Counted from the stretch's first letter, positions 12,310 to 24,554 are shown. The stretch is DNA of 64,000 bases from Brachyhypopomus gauderio (GCF_052324685.1 NC_135212.1:49439898-49503897), one strand, 5' to 3'. Numbers and translations: made by a program. Notes: generated by a model from the letters alone, not told the origin.

Positions 12310-14010
12310 CAGTCACATCGGTCTGGAAGAGACGCCTATTCAGTAACGGGAGTTTGCGAAGTGGAGTAGTCGGTCCTTTACACCACCTTTAATAGTGCTA
12401 TGAGATTATGTAGCGGTATTTGAACCCTACTTCTTAAATATATAACTCTCAATTTAGAAACTGTCCCGTTTACAGCAAGTCTCATGCAAAGTACAAATGA
12501 GATTACGTTAACTTGTTCATTCTGATTTACACATTTGGCATTTTAACTCTACGGTCGTTCTGGTACCTACATGACGTGCAGCAACATCTTTTAACCCTTT
12601 ACTAGCATAACGTCTGGTAACAATATTATTTCTTGTACAAGGGTATGCAAAATGCATATTTAATCAAATTCTTTAATTAAATTCCAAAATTAACTTTGGA
12701 TTTATCTGCCATTTAAAGTTTATCAAAGTGGTAACTATATGACTTGCAGCAACATTTTAACACTTGAAGAGTCTTATGTGTGGTGACAACACTCGCATAA
12801 TGGCATGCACTGTACAGTAATTAAACTAATTTAATTAGACATGAACTCCAGGTGAATTGAGGTCATCTGGTTCCGCTGTCACACAAGGAGTTATTATTTC
12901 ATGTTACATGGCTCTTTTCCCACTATTTAGCATTGATGCCTGGGGCTTTGGGAGCTTATAGAAACCAAATGGAAATTTAGGGGAATACATTGCTGAAAAA
13001 ATTAGATGGATGGAAGCATTAGCTCAGTGATAGGTATCCTTAATATTTTATTTGGTAATTATGCTTTTGTCAGGATTCAGGCTTGGTGCATCCTCTTACG
13101 AGGATATGAACACTGGAGGTCGCTCTGATCTGAAGTCAGATCTTAAACACCTGAATTCACATAGGCAGTCATTTGTAAACATAAGATGCCTGTCTCATGC
13201 AGCAAGCCAAACAACCTTTTTCCTCTAACTTAATTGGGATCTTCTACAGTATCTGTTATGGAACAACATACACTCTGTGGTCCTGCTTTTATAGTACACA
13301 CAGTAAGTTCTCCTGGTTGAAAGATAGATTTGATGTTAAATATTATACACACATCGCATATATAAAGAGTATATACATGTATTACATAAAATGAGTATAT
13401 AACATATTAATATGTGCATTATCCATTATGATGTAATTATCATCTATTTGTGTTGATACACAAAGTTAAAAGATAACAGATTAGTTACCATGCCCAGGGC
13501 AGGGTAATATATGAAAAACCTGTCTGTTCCTTAGTCTCTTCTTCCCAAGCTTAGCTCATGCTGTGTTGCTGAGGCCCAGAGCCCCCTGTCCCTAACCTCT
13601 TTCAGCGACCCACTGTGTCTCTGCACATGTACATACTCCCCCCTCCAATACACACAAAGAGCGCGTGCGAGAGATAGACAGACAGACAGACAGAGAGAGA
13701 GAGAGAGAGGAGAGAGAGAACACTTAGCTGGCCAATATGTAACTTATGTAATGTGTTATCTATTCCACAATGTTATAAGATATACTTATCACACCATAAC
13801 ACATAACATAAAATATAGTTTCATTTACACTTACATTCATGTACATTTGTGACTACAAAAGAATAGTTGAATTTAGTGTATATTCTAATAATTCTAATAA
13901 TTTTATTTTTATTAAGTAAATATAAGTACATTTACAGCAAATGTTTTGATTGCATTTACATATACTAGTATTTGTAATATTGTTATACAGTAGGTGATAT
14001 TTTACATTTT
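12310..14010. other. Intergenic, AT-rich, nothing recognised
   Basis: No coding frame with domain content and no RNA gene. It contains a short GACA/GA microsatellite at about 13675-13712 and AT-rich DNA beyond. Confidence 0.55.
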
Positions 14011-14019
14011 TGATGATAC

Positions 14020-14135
14020 TGATTCCATTTTATAACATGCTTGCTCAATGCTAATGTCACAAATGAGACCAATTATATAAGTAAATACATGAATGTATAT
14101 ATGCACCTTATCCATTATGTTGTTATCCTCAAAAT
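14020..14135 (-). repeat. Inverted copy of the LTR-element insertion site
   Basis: Read on the minus strand, this matches the left flank of the LTR element (14659-14692) followed directly by its right flank (17509-17580). It has no LTR element between them and carries a short extra segment. It therefore acts as a natural empty-site paralogue. Confidence 0.75.
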
Positions 14136-14514
14136 GCACTCTGCCATTTTGTTTTTGCCACTCTGGCCCCTAAGTCTACAGGCCCTTTCAACCCCTCACC
14201 ATTGGAAAGCAGAAAACCAGCATTCCACACATAGTGCCTACACCATACTGAATGTGTGTTAGATATTGGATAACAACAGCGTAGAACTCCCGTGGCTGCA
14301 CTGGAGGGAGCAAGCTCTTACCACGTGCATTGTCTACAAACAGACCTTGACTTTGACCACCCCCAACTCCAACCTATTAATTCCTTTTTCTATGGAACCC
14401 CCCCCCCCCAGTTTTATTAAAGTATGTCATCACAGTCCATTTCTTTCGTGGTGATTGTTAATATATAATAAATGTAAAAATGACGCACTGTGTACTTTAG
14501 CAAGTGGGAAACAG

Positions 14515-14560
14515 AGATATATAACGGCATTAACGCCGATAACGCTGATAACGGCCCACT
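14515..14560. repeat. hAT-type terminal fragment
   Basis: A run of ATTAACGCCGATAACG-like sequence ends in GGCCCACTACTAAT. It resembles the end at 35900-35965 (GCCCACCACTAAT), a terminal type common in fish hAT elements. The partner end was not identified. Confidence 0.45.
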
Positions 14561-14596
14561 ACTAATTAAATTTAACTTGCTTGCAGACCATTTTTA

Positions 14597-14599
<3 letters not shown>

Positions 14600-14660
<61 letters not shown>
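14600..14660. repeat. (TA)n microsatellite
   Basis: About 30 TA units. The same flanking sequence, inverted, borders the TA tract at 39831-39880. Confidence 0.96.
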
Positions 14661-14662
<2 letters not shown>

Positions 14663-14692
14663 AGGATAACAACATAATGGATAAGGTGCATA

Positions 14693-14791
14693 TGTGGCTC
14701 CGCCCACCTGAGGGACGAACACAACAACCACAACAGGACAGCTGCCGCTGTATATGGAGGCGACCAGTAGGGGGCCGGCCATACCGTGATA
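14693..14791 (+). repeat. Internally deleted 5' LTR
   Basis: Shares the segment from GGCTCCGCCCACCTGAGG to CCGTGATA with the other LTR copies but lacks most of the upstream two thirds. Confidence 0.7.
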
Positions 14792-15493
14792 GATCCGCCC
14801 TCCAACCATGACCCTGGGCAACCCTAACCGGCCAGGGAGACCGACCCTCACGGGGAAGTACATAGTAAGGTGGACTCCTCCACCCCACCGGAGGTTCCAG
14901 GGGGGAAACATTCCTTCCCTACATGGGCCGGTTACACCCCAAGACCTCCTGGTCACACCGAGCATGAGGGGGGACCTCGGTCTTCAGCAGGAGCTCTTCA
15001 GACAGGAGCCCTTAGGTCCCCATACATCCAAGGAGCCCTCAACCTCTTTAAGACATGGCTCCTGTCACCCCATCACATAAGGGGGCTCCTGCCTACTTGG
15101 GAGATCCCACAAGGTCCAGGAGGGCTGCTATCCACCGCCAGGGGCAACCTGCACACAACTCACGCACGCACGCACGCGCTCACACACACACACCATGTAT
15201 GCACACTACCCGGACCATCTCGGCACCCCGCACCCGGGGGGAGGGGTCTCCATCTCAGCAGGAGGGGACACCAAACAACTAACCTCATTTAGCAGTAGGG
15301 CTGCCACGATTGGTCGACTAGTCACGATTATGTCGACTAATTTAATAGTCGATGCACCGTTTTTTTTTCTCTCCAAACTACTGCGGCAGTTTCCACTACT
15401 GCGTCTGCCTTTCTGTCCTTGATGCACATGCGCAGTAGTGGAAACCGGGGTAGACAGTGGACGACATCCCAGTACGTTATACAGACTGGTATC

Positions 15494-15702
15494 ATGGCTA
15501 CCCGGCTACGGAACTCAAAAGTGTGGGATCATTTTCTTAATGTGATCCCACACTTTTGAGTTCCGTAGCCGGATTCCGAAATGCATGCAATATTTGCAAG
15601 GCAGAACTTTCCTTCCACTGCAGCACAACGGCGATGTACGAGCACTTGAAGCATGTTGTGGCTGATTGTGACAATGATGAAGAGGGACCGTCATCTCTGT
15701 AA
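15494..15702 (+). pseudogene. hAT transposase N-terminal BED-finger remnant
   Basis: A start ATG at 15494 encodes MATRLRNSKVWDHF, the usual opening of a BED domain, but the frame ends within an inverted repeat. The reading then resumes in another frame at 15586 with CNICKAEL, continues through a Cys/His pattern (YEHLKH), and stops at 15700-15702. The zinc-ligand spacing fits a BED finger. The break between the halves is the 30-bp hairpin at 15502-15572, so no functional protein is expected. Confidence 0.7.
15502..15572. repeat. Perfect 30-bp inverted repeat, 11-nt loop
   Basis: Arms 15502-15531 and 15543-15572 are exactly complementary. The left arm codes for part of the BED domain. The right arm looks like a back-copied duplicate of it. 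Confidence 0.95.
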
Positions 15703-15768
15703 TCTAAATTGCTAGTTAGCTGCTAAAGTTAGCGTAAACAGAGCGTTAACTTAGTACTTACTTATTGT

Positions 15769-16155
15769 TGTCACGTTACAACCCCGAACCCCTCTCTTCG
15801 GGTGTGTGTTAATGTTGTCCAGGTCTTTATATGTACGTCCGTGGGTGTGGCTGGGTGTGTGTGTGTGTGTTCACTTGTTTCGTTAGACTAATGTGTTTCA
15901 CACGGTGCTTGTTAGGCTATGTGTATATAGTGTGTGTGTTTGTATTGTTTGGTGCTCATCTTTAATGTGATCTGTGTGAAGTGTTTAAACATTATAGTTG
16001 TTATTTGTGAAACACGCTGTGAGCGTGTCCTGTCAATTTGTGTTTGAATGCTGTTCCAGCACGCCGTGAGTGTGTCCTGCGTCCAGCTGAATAAACGTAG
16101 CCTTTATTCGAACGCACCTTGTCTTTTTATCCTCGACTCCCTCGCGCCCGTTACA
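15769..16155 (+). mobile_element. Solo LTR-like insertion inside the hAT element
   Basis: Starts TGTCACGTTACAACCCC and ends CGCCCGTTACA. It contains AATAAA near position 16090 followed by a T-rich stretch, as in the R/U5 part of an LTR. I found no convincing target duplication, so the boundaries are tentative. Confidence 0.45.
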
Positions 16156-17229
16156 ATCATGGTAGCTGTAAAAGATAACATTAGTGATGTTAGTGATTAG
16201 TTTGATGCCAGAGATGCCAGAGTTTGATGAAAGAAAGAAAAACCTAAAAAAAATTTTCTTTATTAATGTATTTATTTTTGTTTTGTTTAAGCCAGTGCCT
16301 TATCCTTATTTTAATAATTGTTTGTTGCAACAAGCTGCATATTTCATTAAAGGTTTAATGAACTATGATCTTAATTGTTTTTATTTTTAGTTAGCATATA
16401 GCTGAAATCTAATGATGGTTATTTAATAGCAGCTGCATTCTGGTGTGATAAGCTGTATGTTTTATATCCAATTAACATACAATCTGATTAGTCGACTAAT
16501 CATAAAAATTAATCAGTGATTAGTCGACTATAAAAACAATTGTTTGTGGGAGCCCTATTTAGAAGGGGAGGGGCCCCTACCGGCTCCGGAGAACACCATT
16601 GAATCCCTGGTCAGGTCCTCCATAGGAGCTGTACCCTCCGTGCCACTCCCCATAGCACAGGACCTCGCTAGACCCCCACCCAACACACATTTATGGTGGA
16701 AGTGGACGCAAGGAATTACATAAAACAAATCACGCAACACGCTAGGAAAAAAACGAACACGAAAAAAGACAAACAAAAAAAAAACAGTGTACAAACGGCA
16801 AACGGACGGGACCTACACATGCGTGCTCTTAACATACACTAGTGACAGGTTCGCGGTCGCTCCCCACACAGAACAAACAATCAGGGAGCGAGGCGACCGT
16901 GACGCACGGCACTCGCGTCACACATATAACATTTAACATTTTACACACGAGAGCACGCACACTGATCTACACTCTGATCTGTTGTGTACAACAACACACT
17001 CAACAAGAAGAGCTGTATCAAGGTCGATTGCCCTAGTCGCCGCCATTCCACACACAGCAACATTCAAGCAGGGCGAGACGAACAAAAAATGACACAGCTC
17101 TTCAGACAACATATAGTAAACAAACACCATGCAGACAAACACTTACCACGAGACATGACCATGAACGAAGGAGAACGAAAAGGAGACTCGCGGCTGTAAG
17201 CGGCTGGTTCCGTAAGCGGCTGGTTATTC

Positions 17230-17508
17230 TGTGACGGGCAGGGTGAGCGAAACAAAATGGAATCGATCATGTCAAGTCTCAGGGAAAATGTATGGTTTAA
17301 TAGAAAAGAAAAAACCTGTGACTTGATCCAAATTAAGGATATAATAACCAGCGGTCAACTGGTACAAAGACAAGACATATATAGGCAAACAAACGACCCT
17401 CAGGTAAGATGGATCGCGGGCTCCGCCCACCTGAGGGACAAATGCAACAACAGGACAGCTGCCGCTGTATACGGAGGTGACCAGTAGGGGGGCCGCCGTA
17501 CCGTGACA
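17230..17508 (+). repeat. 3' LTR of the 14.7-17.5 kb element
   Basis: TGTGACGGGCAGG to CCGTGACA, colinear with the solo LTR at 27370-27665. They share the internal CCAGCGGTCAACTGGTAC segment and the CTCCGCCCACCTGAGG segment. Confidence 0.8.
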
Positions 17509-17579
17509 GCATATACATTCATGTATTTACATACTTTACATACTTTAGCATTGAGCGAGCATGTTATAAAATGGAATCA

Positions 17580-17580
<1 letters not shown>

Positions 17581-17618
<38 letters not shown>
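17581..17618. repeat. (TA)n microsatellite
   Basis: About 19 TA units immediately left of an LTR-like unit. Confidence 0.95.
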
Positions 17619-17622
<4 letters not shown>

Positions 17623-18256
17623 CGTCCCTTGTCTAGGTAAAGGCCGCAACATGTATGTATGTATATAACCTGTACTAATATGGATGATAGAGGAAATGTA
17701 AATCCAGGACAAAGTTATCTGATATATGTAACAAGTTTACTGGCAATCGGCAGGAGTGGCAAGGCCAAAATAACAAACAACCCCCCCCCCCCCACCCCCC
17801 CCCCCAGAAAAATTATATAACTAATTCTAAAACAAAAGTACAATTCTTACCTACACTGATATCAAACAAACACGAACCCACAAAACAAAAAGCACCACTC
17901 CCTACACCCAGTGTCTAAGCACAAATATATAACTTCTCCCACAGGGCTCACACAAGACTAACAGAATTCTTACCAAAGAGAGACAACACACACCAAGACA
18001 CAGTTATACAAATCCACAAGAGCTAGCACACAATATATCAGAACAGCAGCATACACCAGTATCACACATAAAGCCTCTCTGTCTCCTCTCAATCTCTCTT
18101 CCCTCCATCTTGGGGTCTTCGTCCTCTTATATATCCACAAGGCCTAAGTGAAGGGGCGGAGCCAGAGTGAGGTGGAGGGGCAGAGCCAGAGTGAGGGGGT
18201 AGCCAATCCAGGCCCAGAGGATCAGAAGGTGGATCCGGCAGCATAAGATGTAACAA
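17619..18256 (-). mobile_element. LTR-like unit with TATA box, boundaries uncertain
   Basis: On the minus strand it begins TGTTACATCTTATG, has duplicated GGCTCYGCCCCT segments, then TATATAAGAGGACG as a promoter-like box, and ends near GGGACGTAACT. TA repeats lie on both sides, so a target duplication cannot be proven. It also holds a poly-C tract at about 17780-17806. Confidence 0.35.
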
Positions 18257-18270
18257 TATATATATATATA

Positions 18271-18420
18271 TATAAACTAGGGAGTTTTTCCTTGCCACTG
18301 TCGCCTTTGGCTTGCTCACTGGGGGCTAGGACTCGGCACTTGTAAAGCTGCTTTGTGACAACAACTGTTGTAAAAAGTGCTATATAAATAAAATTTGATT
18401 TGATTTGATTTGATTTATAT
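18271..18420 (+). repeat. LINE-type 3' tail ending in (ATTTG)n
   Basis: Segment from CTAGGGAGTTTTTCCTTGCC to AAATTTGATTTGATTTG. A longer copy of the same family lies inverted at 40066-40265. An AT-rich pentamer tail fits a LINE 3' end. The family is not identified. Confidence 0.6.
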
Positions 18421-19048
18421 TAGGGGTGGGCATAGATTAATTTTTTTAATCTAGATTAATCTCACAGAAATCTTGAAATTAATCTAGATTAATCTATATT
18501 AAAATGGCTCATATGCGTGCTACCCAAGTAATGACTAAAAGTCAGTTTTTGAGATAGGGTTTCTTAATACAGAGGGTGCATTAGACCAGGGGCTCATCTC
18601 CTGTTTCCAAAATGCATCAATGACTGCTTGAGGAAGCTGTTCTACTTTGATACTTGAAGAAAAAAAAAACATGCTCAATAAAATGTAGGCTACTCGTGTT
18701 CAATGGTTTATTCAGTTAAACATGAATTTGTAAGCCTACATACTGTACATTAAATAACATGTTTATTCAGCTAAACATGATATTTGAAATGTAAGCCAAC
18801 ATTTAGTACATTTAACCTCACGGACGTAATTTTCAAAAGTCTGTAGTTTTAACGGTTAAAAAGAAATATTTAAATAGCGACGAATCTAGCGCTAGGACCA
18901 TGCAGAAAACGACCGCTCCGAGCTCCGCTCCGGTAACACTTTACGTTCCTAAAAATGAATTTTCCATGAAGCAAACCTGGCGACTTCGTGGCTGCATCCA
19001 TGTAAAAACACGTACGATTTGTAATTCACAGGTTTGAAAACTCGTTCT
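18421..19048. other. Left flank of the foldback element, with hAT-like left end
   Basis: Begins AGGGGTGGGCATAGATTAAT followed by repeated ATTAATCTAGATTAAT, which resembles one end of a fish hAT family. The opposite type of end (CCCACCACTAAT) is at 39820-39831. No coding sequence is seen. Sequence from about 18800 to 19048 is otherwise unassigned. Confidence 0.4.
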
Positions 19049-19139
19049 CTATGGAGCTATTATAGTGTCACCAGAACCTGAACCTGAAATCATTATTACT
19101 TGAAAAAACAGTCTGTAAAATCCTCGCAGGTATGCAAAA

Positions 19140-19318
19140 ATTCGAGTTAAAATTCAGGTTCAGGTCGAAATTCAGGTTCGGGTCGCAATTCAGGTTCGGG
19201 TCGCAATTCAGGTTCGGGTCAAAATTCAGGTTCGGGTCGTAATTCAGGTTCGGGTTGTTTTCAGGTTCAGGTCGAAATTCAGGTTCGGGTTGAAATTCAG
19301 GTTCAGGTTGAAATGCGG
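19140..19318 (+). repeat. 18-bp minisatellite, left
   Basis: About nine units of ATTCAGGTTCGGGTCGNA in subterminal position. One unit and one further base are missing relative to the right arm. Confidence 0.92.
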
Positions 19319-19793
19319 TTCATCCGGGATACGTAGGATGAGCAAACAAACTCAGAGCTAATCGAACTGCATCTGGCCAATCACAAAACATATCAGAGGT
19401 CATTAAGAGGCGCGTCTTTCTGCTAAATTTCCTGTAAGAGTGCGGTCCCTGTTTGGCGTGTAAGTAGCATGTAAGCAGCACGAAAGTGACCACTGTGCCA
19501 CCCAGAAATGGCACCTTGTGGCAGCTGCCACATAATCGTGGCACTTAGTGTGACCAGTGCTGCGTGACTGTGGTCTCCGTTGTCCAGAAACGCCGCCTGC
19601 CTCTGCTGACAGACATCTAAAGACTCTTGGGTGACTCTGCGTATCGGCCACTCGCTTAAAATCATCCCGACGAGCTCCGAATCGCCATTTGTTGAAATGA
19701 AGATGGTTCATAACTTTTGTTTAAAAATTATGTTGAGTGAAATACTAGCCGACATCCAGCTAGACAGCTCTATATTACTAGTTCAGAATACTG

Positions 19794-20871
19794 TTTAGCG
19801 ATAACGTCGAATTAAGATTATAGGAGGGTACGTGAATCTACAGTGGTAGACCGTTAACGACAGCACTAAATTTTAAGGGTTTATTATTATAGATGTATGG
19901 TTATCAGTGAATGTTCCTACACGCCATCAGCGTCATTTAAACCTCTGCGAGCGAATGGCATCGCATTTAGTATTTGTGCAATTTGTAGTATATTTCGCTT
20001 TGTATTGGTTTATATTGTTAGTCTAGATTACGTCTGTTACGACCCCACAATATCATGGGTCTAGGTTTGGGGTGTGGGGTAGTAGCATGTGCGTAGTGGA
20101 CAAGATGAAATTAAAGAAGAACGCGAAAACCAGACGGATACGTAAGAAAACGCTTTACTGCAGAGTGGTAATGGGTAGAAGAGCCTTTTCTACGCAGCAA
20201 AACACTGAACAGACACGTACGTACAAAAATACACGATTGACCATAAACCAACCAAGGAAAGGAGCAGTAGACGGCACCAAAGAAAATAAACAAACAAAAT
20301 ATACTAGTTAACAAAGCAAGACTCACACCTTACTAACATAAATAAAGAAAATATATCTACGACGATAATCTCAAACAAATATACATACACGGTGCCCGCC
20401 TCTATACTGGTGTTTCTTATAAAATATCCCTGCATGGGTGTCTATATAATTGTGCACATGCTACTACGTTCTTACTCCATGGTGGCGATTTTCACAACGC
20501 TATTCATGACAAAAGCTATCGCACAAACCCTCACCTCTCACATGAGAATCATGAGCTACAGTTTCTCAAAAGTCACACACAACCGTAAAGGCAATAAATG
20601 CTCGCGTCGCCTCCCGGCAACTTCCAGCAACTCCGTCATGCAGATTATGAAGCCGAATATCCTACCCCTCATCCAAATCACGATCTTCGATTGGCCGACA
20701 GAATCCACTCGTACCGAGGCAATCCACCTGTTAAACCAAAATTAACCGAAAGAGAAAACAACCTCCCCAAAATCCACAGTTCACGTAACACCGCAGCATC
20801 AGCCATCAACCACCGAGCGGCTACTGCCACTCATTGTCTACCACTAATCTAAATTCGACATTATCGTTAAA
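19794..20871. repeat. Candidate nested element with 28-bp imperfect inverted ends
   Basis: Ends 19794-19821 and 20844-20871 are inverted repeats matching at 24 of 28 positions (core CGATAA-GTCGAATT). No target duplication was found. The interior includes TGTTACGACCCC, an LTR-like start, near 20036. Present identically in the right arm. Confidence 0.4.
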
Positions 20872-20912
20872 GAGTATGTGTTCTGTATGAGAGCATGTGG
20901 TGTGTGCATGGG

Positions 20913-21923
20913 CAGTGGCGTGCACAGACATTTTGGGGGGCAAGTGCTGGGGGGAAGGGGGGGGGGGGGCACTTTTTAGCGCACGTGGAACAATTCATTA
21001 TAAAAAAATTACAAGCGCATGTTGAATGAAATTTGACTTTTATTAGTAACATTCTCTAAACGTGAGTTTTCAATGGAAAAAGTCACACCGCCAACTGATA
21101 AAATCCATATCCAATATTAACTATAGTCATTGTCCTTCAGTTAACTTCTGTTTACCCTCCACTGTCTGCAGGCATTGTTGCATATATTTTGCAATTAGTA
21201 AATCAATATAGGCTTACAATTAAGACAGTAAAAAGACCAAAAAGTACGAGAATGAGTTATAGGCTACTGACTGTTGTCATTACACGAATGCAGATGGACA
21301 TTTTTCACAGGTAATGGGGAACTTCCCGTTTCTTCTTTCACAAACGAATGTGTTAATTTATGTTGCCTAACAAAACGTATACAACAGAAAACGTTCAGCT
21401 TAACACATAGATTTGCAAACTCTACCTTAATTATTTGTATGTGGTCGTCCTCACGTTATCTATCACTGATTTGGGCTAGTGCGACTAGTTTATCAGGTGA
21501 CCATCGGCTAAAAATGCTTAGTAGTTTGGTGCTGTATGAGACATTTTACTGCACAACAAAATGATTTCACGTTGGGCTTAGAGGACAAACGGTACGATTT
21601 GACTTGATGTGTATGTGACCTGGCTGGTGGGGACGGGAGAAGAAGTCTATCTGTGAGCGTGTGTGCTGTGCTGTGCTGAAGACGCTTCCTTCCACTCGCT
21701 GAACTGAACTGCTGCTGCAGCGCATCTGGTGTGACAAAGGAATAGAGAGGTCGGGTGTGTGCGAGGTGGTGGCGCATTTCAGGGCATTGTTTTTAATCGC
21801 TCAGGTTTTCAAAAGATCATTTCAAACCGACCTCAGTAAAATGATAATAATAAAAAACGAAGTTTCAAAAGGGCACTTTCGTTGATAAAGGGCAGAGTTG
21901 GGGTCTAATTGTGCACGCCACTG
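20913..21923 (+). mobile_element. Nested non-autonomous hAT, left-arm copy
   Basis: Inverted ends CAGTGGCGTGCACA and TGTGCACGCCACTG. An 8-bp duplication TGCATGGG lies at 20905-20912 and 21924-21931. Length 1,011 bp with no transposase frame. Contains a G-run at about 20950-20970. Confidence 0.9.
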
Positions 21924-22704
21924 TGCATGGGTAAGTTTGAGTGTTTTCGTGTTTATCTGTACTCGTTCTCTGGTATGTTCGCTTTAGTCATCCGTGTAGC
22001 GGACCACTTGGATTAATCACACAAACAATGCTCGGAGCCTCTACTGGTGTATCTTTATTCTCTCCTCCTTTCGCCACCGACATTTGACACCGTGAAAACT
22101 ACAAAATGTGGCAAAAAATAAAAAATAAACACAAATGCCCTAGCACCATACCTCACAGATAATGTGTAGAACAGGGTCCAAACTTTAAATGCGTCACTCC
22201 TAGCAAACTTGCACATGAACTCAACTTTATGTTATGAGCCGCAGCTCTTACTGAAAACAAAACAACAATCACATCTCCCTTCGTTTCAAATTAAATAAAT
22301 CACTCTTTTGGATTAATAAAATTTTTCTTCCTACCTCCTTCTGCTTCCAATGGCGCTAAGTTTGAACTTTGTTTTACATTTGACATACAACAACACAAAA
22401 AAACGAAGCCAACTACAGTAAAATATCTTCCACAAGTGTCAACAAGGAATATAACAAGTAATTCGTTTGTTCTTGTGTTTTTTCAAACTCTGGAGCAACG
22501 TACATCGAACGCGCACTGCGGTCAAGCCAGCCCTCACTTAAAAAATCTTGGTCAAGCCAGCCCCCAAAAAAATTGCGAAGTTGCGCGTATTTCATAGATT
22601 ACGGTAAAGGGTGATGTGGCCTGTGATTCCACATTTAAATCTAAATGGTGAACAGAATGAGTAAAAAGTAAATTATTACATTTTGTTACTTTTACACCGT
22701 TTTA

Positions 22705-24536
22705 TATTTACAGTGTCATAAAAAAAATCCTCCTGATTGCACTGAATAATTTCACTATAGAATGGTAGAACACCACCTACAGATGTCACTCATGTAAGAT
22801 CAAGAAGATCTGATGTGGCATTTCAAAGTAAAGGTCCCTCAAATTTCCATATTTGATTAACTTTATTCTATGTTTACAGGGTCATTAAAAAAAATCCTCC
22901 TGATTGCACTCAATAATTTCACTACAGTATGGTAGAACACCACCTAGAGATGTCACTCAGTCAAGATCAAGAAGATCTGATGTGGCATTTCAAAGTAAAG
23001 GTCCCTCAAATTTCCATATTTGATAAACTTTATTCTATGTTTACAGTGTCATAAATAAAAATCCTCCTGATTGCACAGGATAATTTCACTACAGAATGGT
23101 AGAACACCACCTACAGATGTCACTCAGTCAAGATCAAGAAGATCTGATGTGGCATTTCAAAGTAAAGGTCCCTCAAATTTCCATATTTGATAAACTTTAT
23201 TCTATGTTTACAGTGTCAAATAAAAATCCTCCTGATTGCACTGAATAATTTCACTATAGAATGGTAGAACACCACCTACAGATGTCACTCATGTAAGATC
23301 AAGAAGATCTGATGTGGCATTTCAAAGTAAAGGTTCCTCAAATTACCATATTTGATTAACTTTATTCTATGTTTACAGGGTCATTAAAAAAAATCCTCCT
23401 GATTGCACTCAATAATTTCACTACAGTATGGTAGAACACCACCTAGAGATGTCACTCAGTCAAGATCAAGAAGATCTGATGTGGCATTTCAAAGTAAAGG
23501 TCCCTCAAATTACCATATTTGATAAACTTTATTCTATGTTTACAGTGTCATAAATAAAAATCCTCCTGATTGCACAGGATAATTTCACTACAGTATGGTA
23601 GAACACCACCTAGAGATGTCACTCAGTCAAGATCAAGAAGATCTGATGTGGCATTTTAAAGTAAAGGTCCCTCAAATTACCATATTTGATAAACTTTATT
23701 CTATGTTTACAGTGTCATAAATAAAAATCCTCCTGATTGCACAGGATAATTTTACTACAGAATGGTAGAACACCACCTACAGATGTCACTCAGTCAAGAT
23801 CAAGAAGATCTGATGTGGCATTTCAAAGTAAAGGTCCCTCAAATTACCAGATTTGATCAACTTTATTCTAGGTTTACAGGGTCTTTAAAAAATCCTCCTG
23901 ATTGCACTCAATAATTTCACTACAGAATGGTAGAACACCACCTACAGATGTCACTCAGTCAAGATCAAGAAGATTTGATGTGGCATTTCAAAGTAAAGGT
24001 CCCTCAAATAACCAGATTTGATCAATTTTACTGTATGTTTACAGTGTCATAAAAAAAAATCCTGCTGATTGCACTCAATAATTTCACTATAGAATGGTAG
24101 AACACCACCTACAGATGTCACTCATGTAAGATCAAGAAGATCTGATGTGGCATTTCAAAGTAAAGGTCCCTCAAATTTCCATATTTGATCATTTTTTTTC
24201 TATGTTTACAGGGTCATTAATAAAAATCCTCCTGATTGCACTCAATAATTTCACTACAGAATGGTAGAATACCACCTAAATGTGTCTCTCAGTCAAGATC
24301 AAAAAGATCTGATGCATTATTTCAAAATAAAGGTCCATCAAATGACCAGATTTGATCAATTTTACTCTACATTTACAGTGTCATTAAAAAGAATCCTTCT
24401 GATTGCTCAGAATAATTTCACTACAGAATGATAGAATACCAACTAAAGGTGTCACTCTGTCAAGATCAAGCAGATGTGATGTGCCATTTCAAAATAAAGG
24501 CCCTCTAAATTATCATTTTGATAATGATAATTATCA
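22705..24536 (+). repeat. ~166-bp satellite array, left (about 11 monomers)
   Basis: The landmark GGTAGAACACCACC recurs every 165-167 bp (first ones at 22764, 22931, 23098, 23263). Each monomer contains AGATCAAGAAGATCT, an imperfect palindrome, and CATTTCAAAGTAAAGGTCC. Monomers nearest the core are the most diverged. Confidence 0.95.
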
Positions 24537-24554
24537 AACCCTAACCCTAACCCT
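24537..24554 (+). repeat. Short telomere-like (CCCTAA)n tract
   Basis: Three CCCTAA-type hexamers directly at the inner edge of the left satellite array, after a small palindrome (TTTGATAAT/ATTATCAAA). Confidence 0.8.

Larger units (their letters stand above)
15296..16557 (+). mobile_element. hAT element nested in the LTR element
   Basis: Terminal inverted repeats TAGGGCTGCCAC and GTGGGAGCCCTA. Flanking 8-bp duplications TTTAGCAG (15288-15295) and TTTAGAAG (16558-16565) differ by one base. Subterminal regions repeat GTCGACTA in both orientations. Eight-bp duplications and a BED finger inside are characteristic of hAT. The transposase is only a fragment, so the copy is dead or non-autonomous. 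Confidence 0.85.
14693..17508 (+). mobile_element. Non-autonomous LTR retroelement, TSD GCATA
   Basis: Starts with TG, ends with CA, and is flanked by GCATA at 14688-14692 and 17509-17513. The 3' LTR (17230-17508) is full length by comparison with a solo LTR at 27370-27665. The 5' LTR (14693-14791) keeps only its first few bases and last ~95 bp. The interior has no gag or pol frame that I recognise and is interrupted by a hAT element. The uninterrupted target at 14020-14135 supports the boundaries. Retrotransposon superfamily is undetermined. Confidence 0.75.
19049..22704 (+). repeat. Left arm of the foldback element
   Basis: Mirrors 31767-35440. I saw only a few substitutions, one 1-bp length difference in a G-run, and one 18-bp unit plus 1 bp in the minisatellite. 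Short frames in the arm are identical or differ by one residue between arms, but none resembles a known protein. Confidence 0.93.

Noticed and set aside
14600-14960. Tyr/Ile repeat open frames near the TA tract
   Set aside because: Translation of (TA)n running into LTR sequence.
24537-24554. A true chromosome end or telomere fusion
   Set aside because: Only three hexamers, flanked by ordinary repeat DNA on both sides; far too short.
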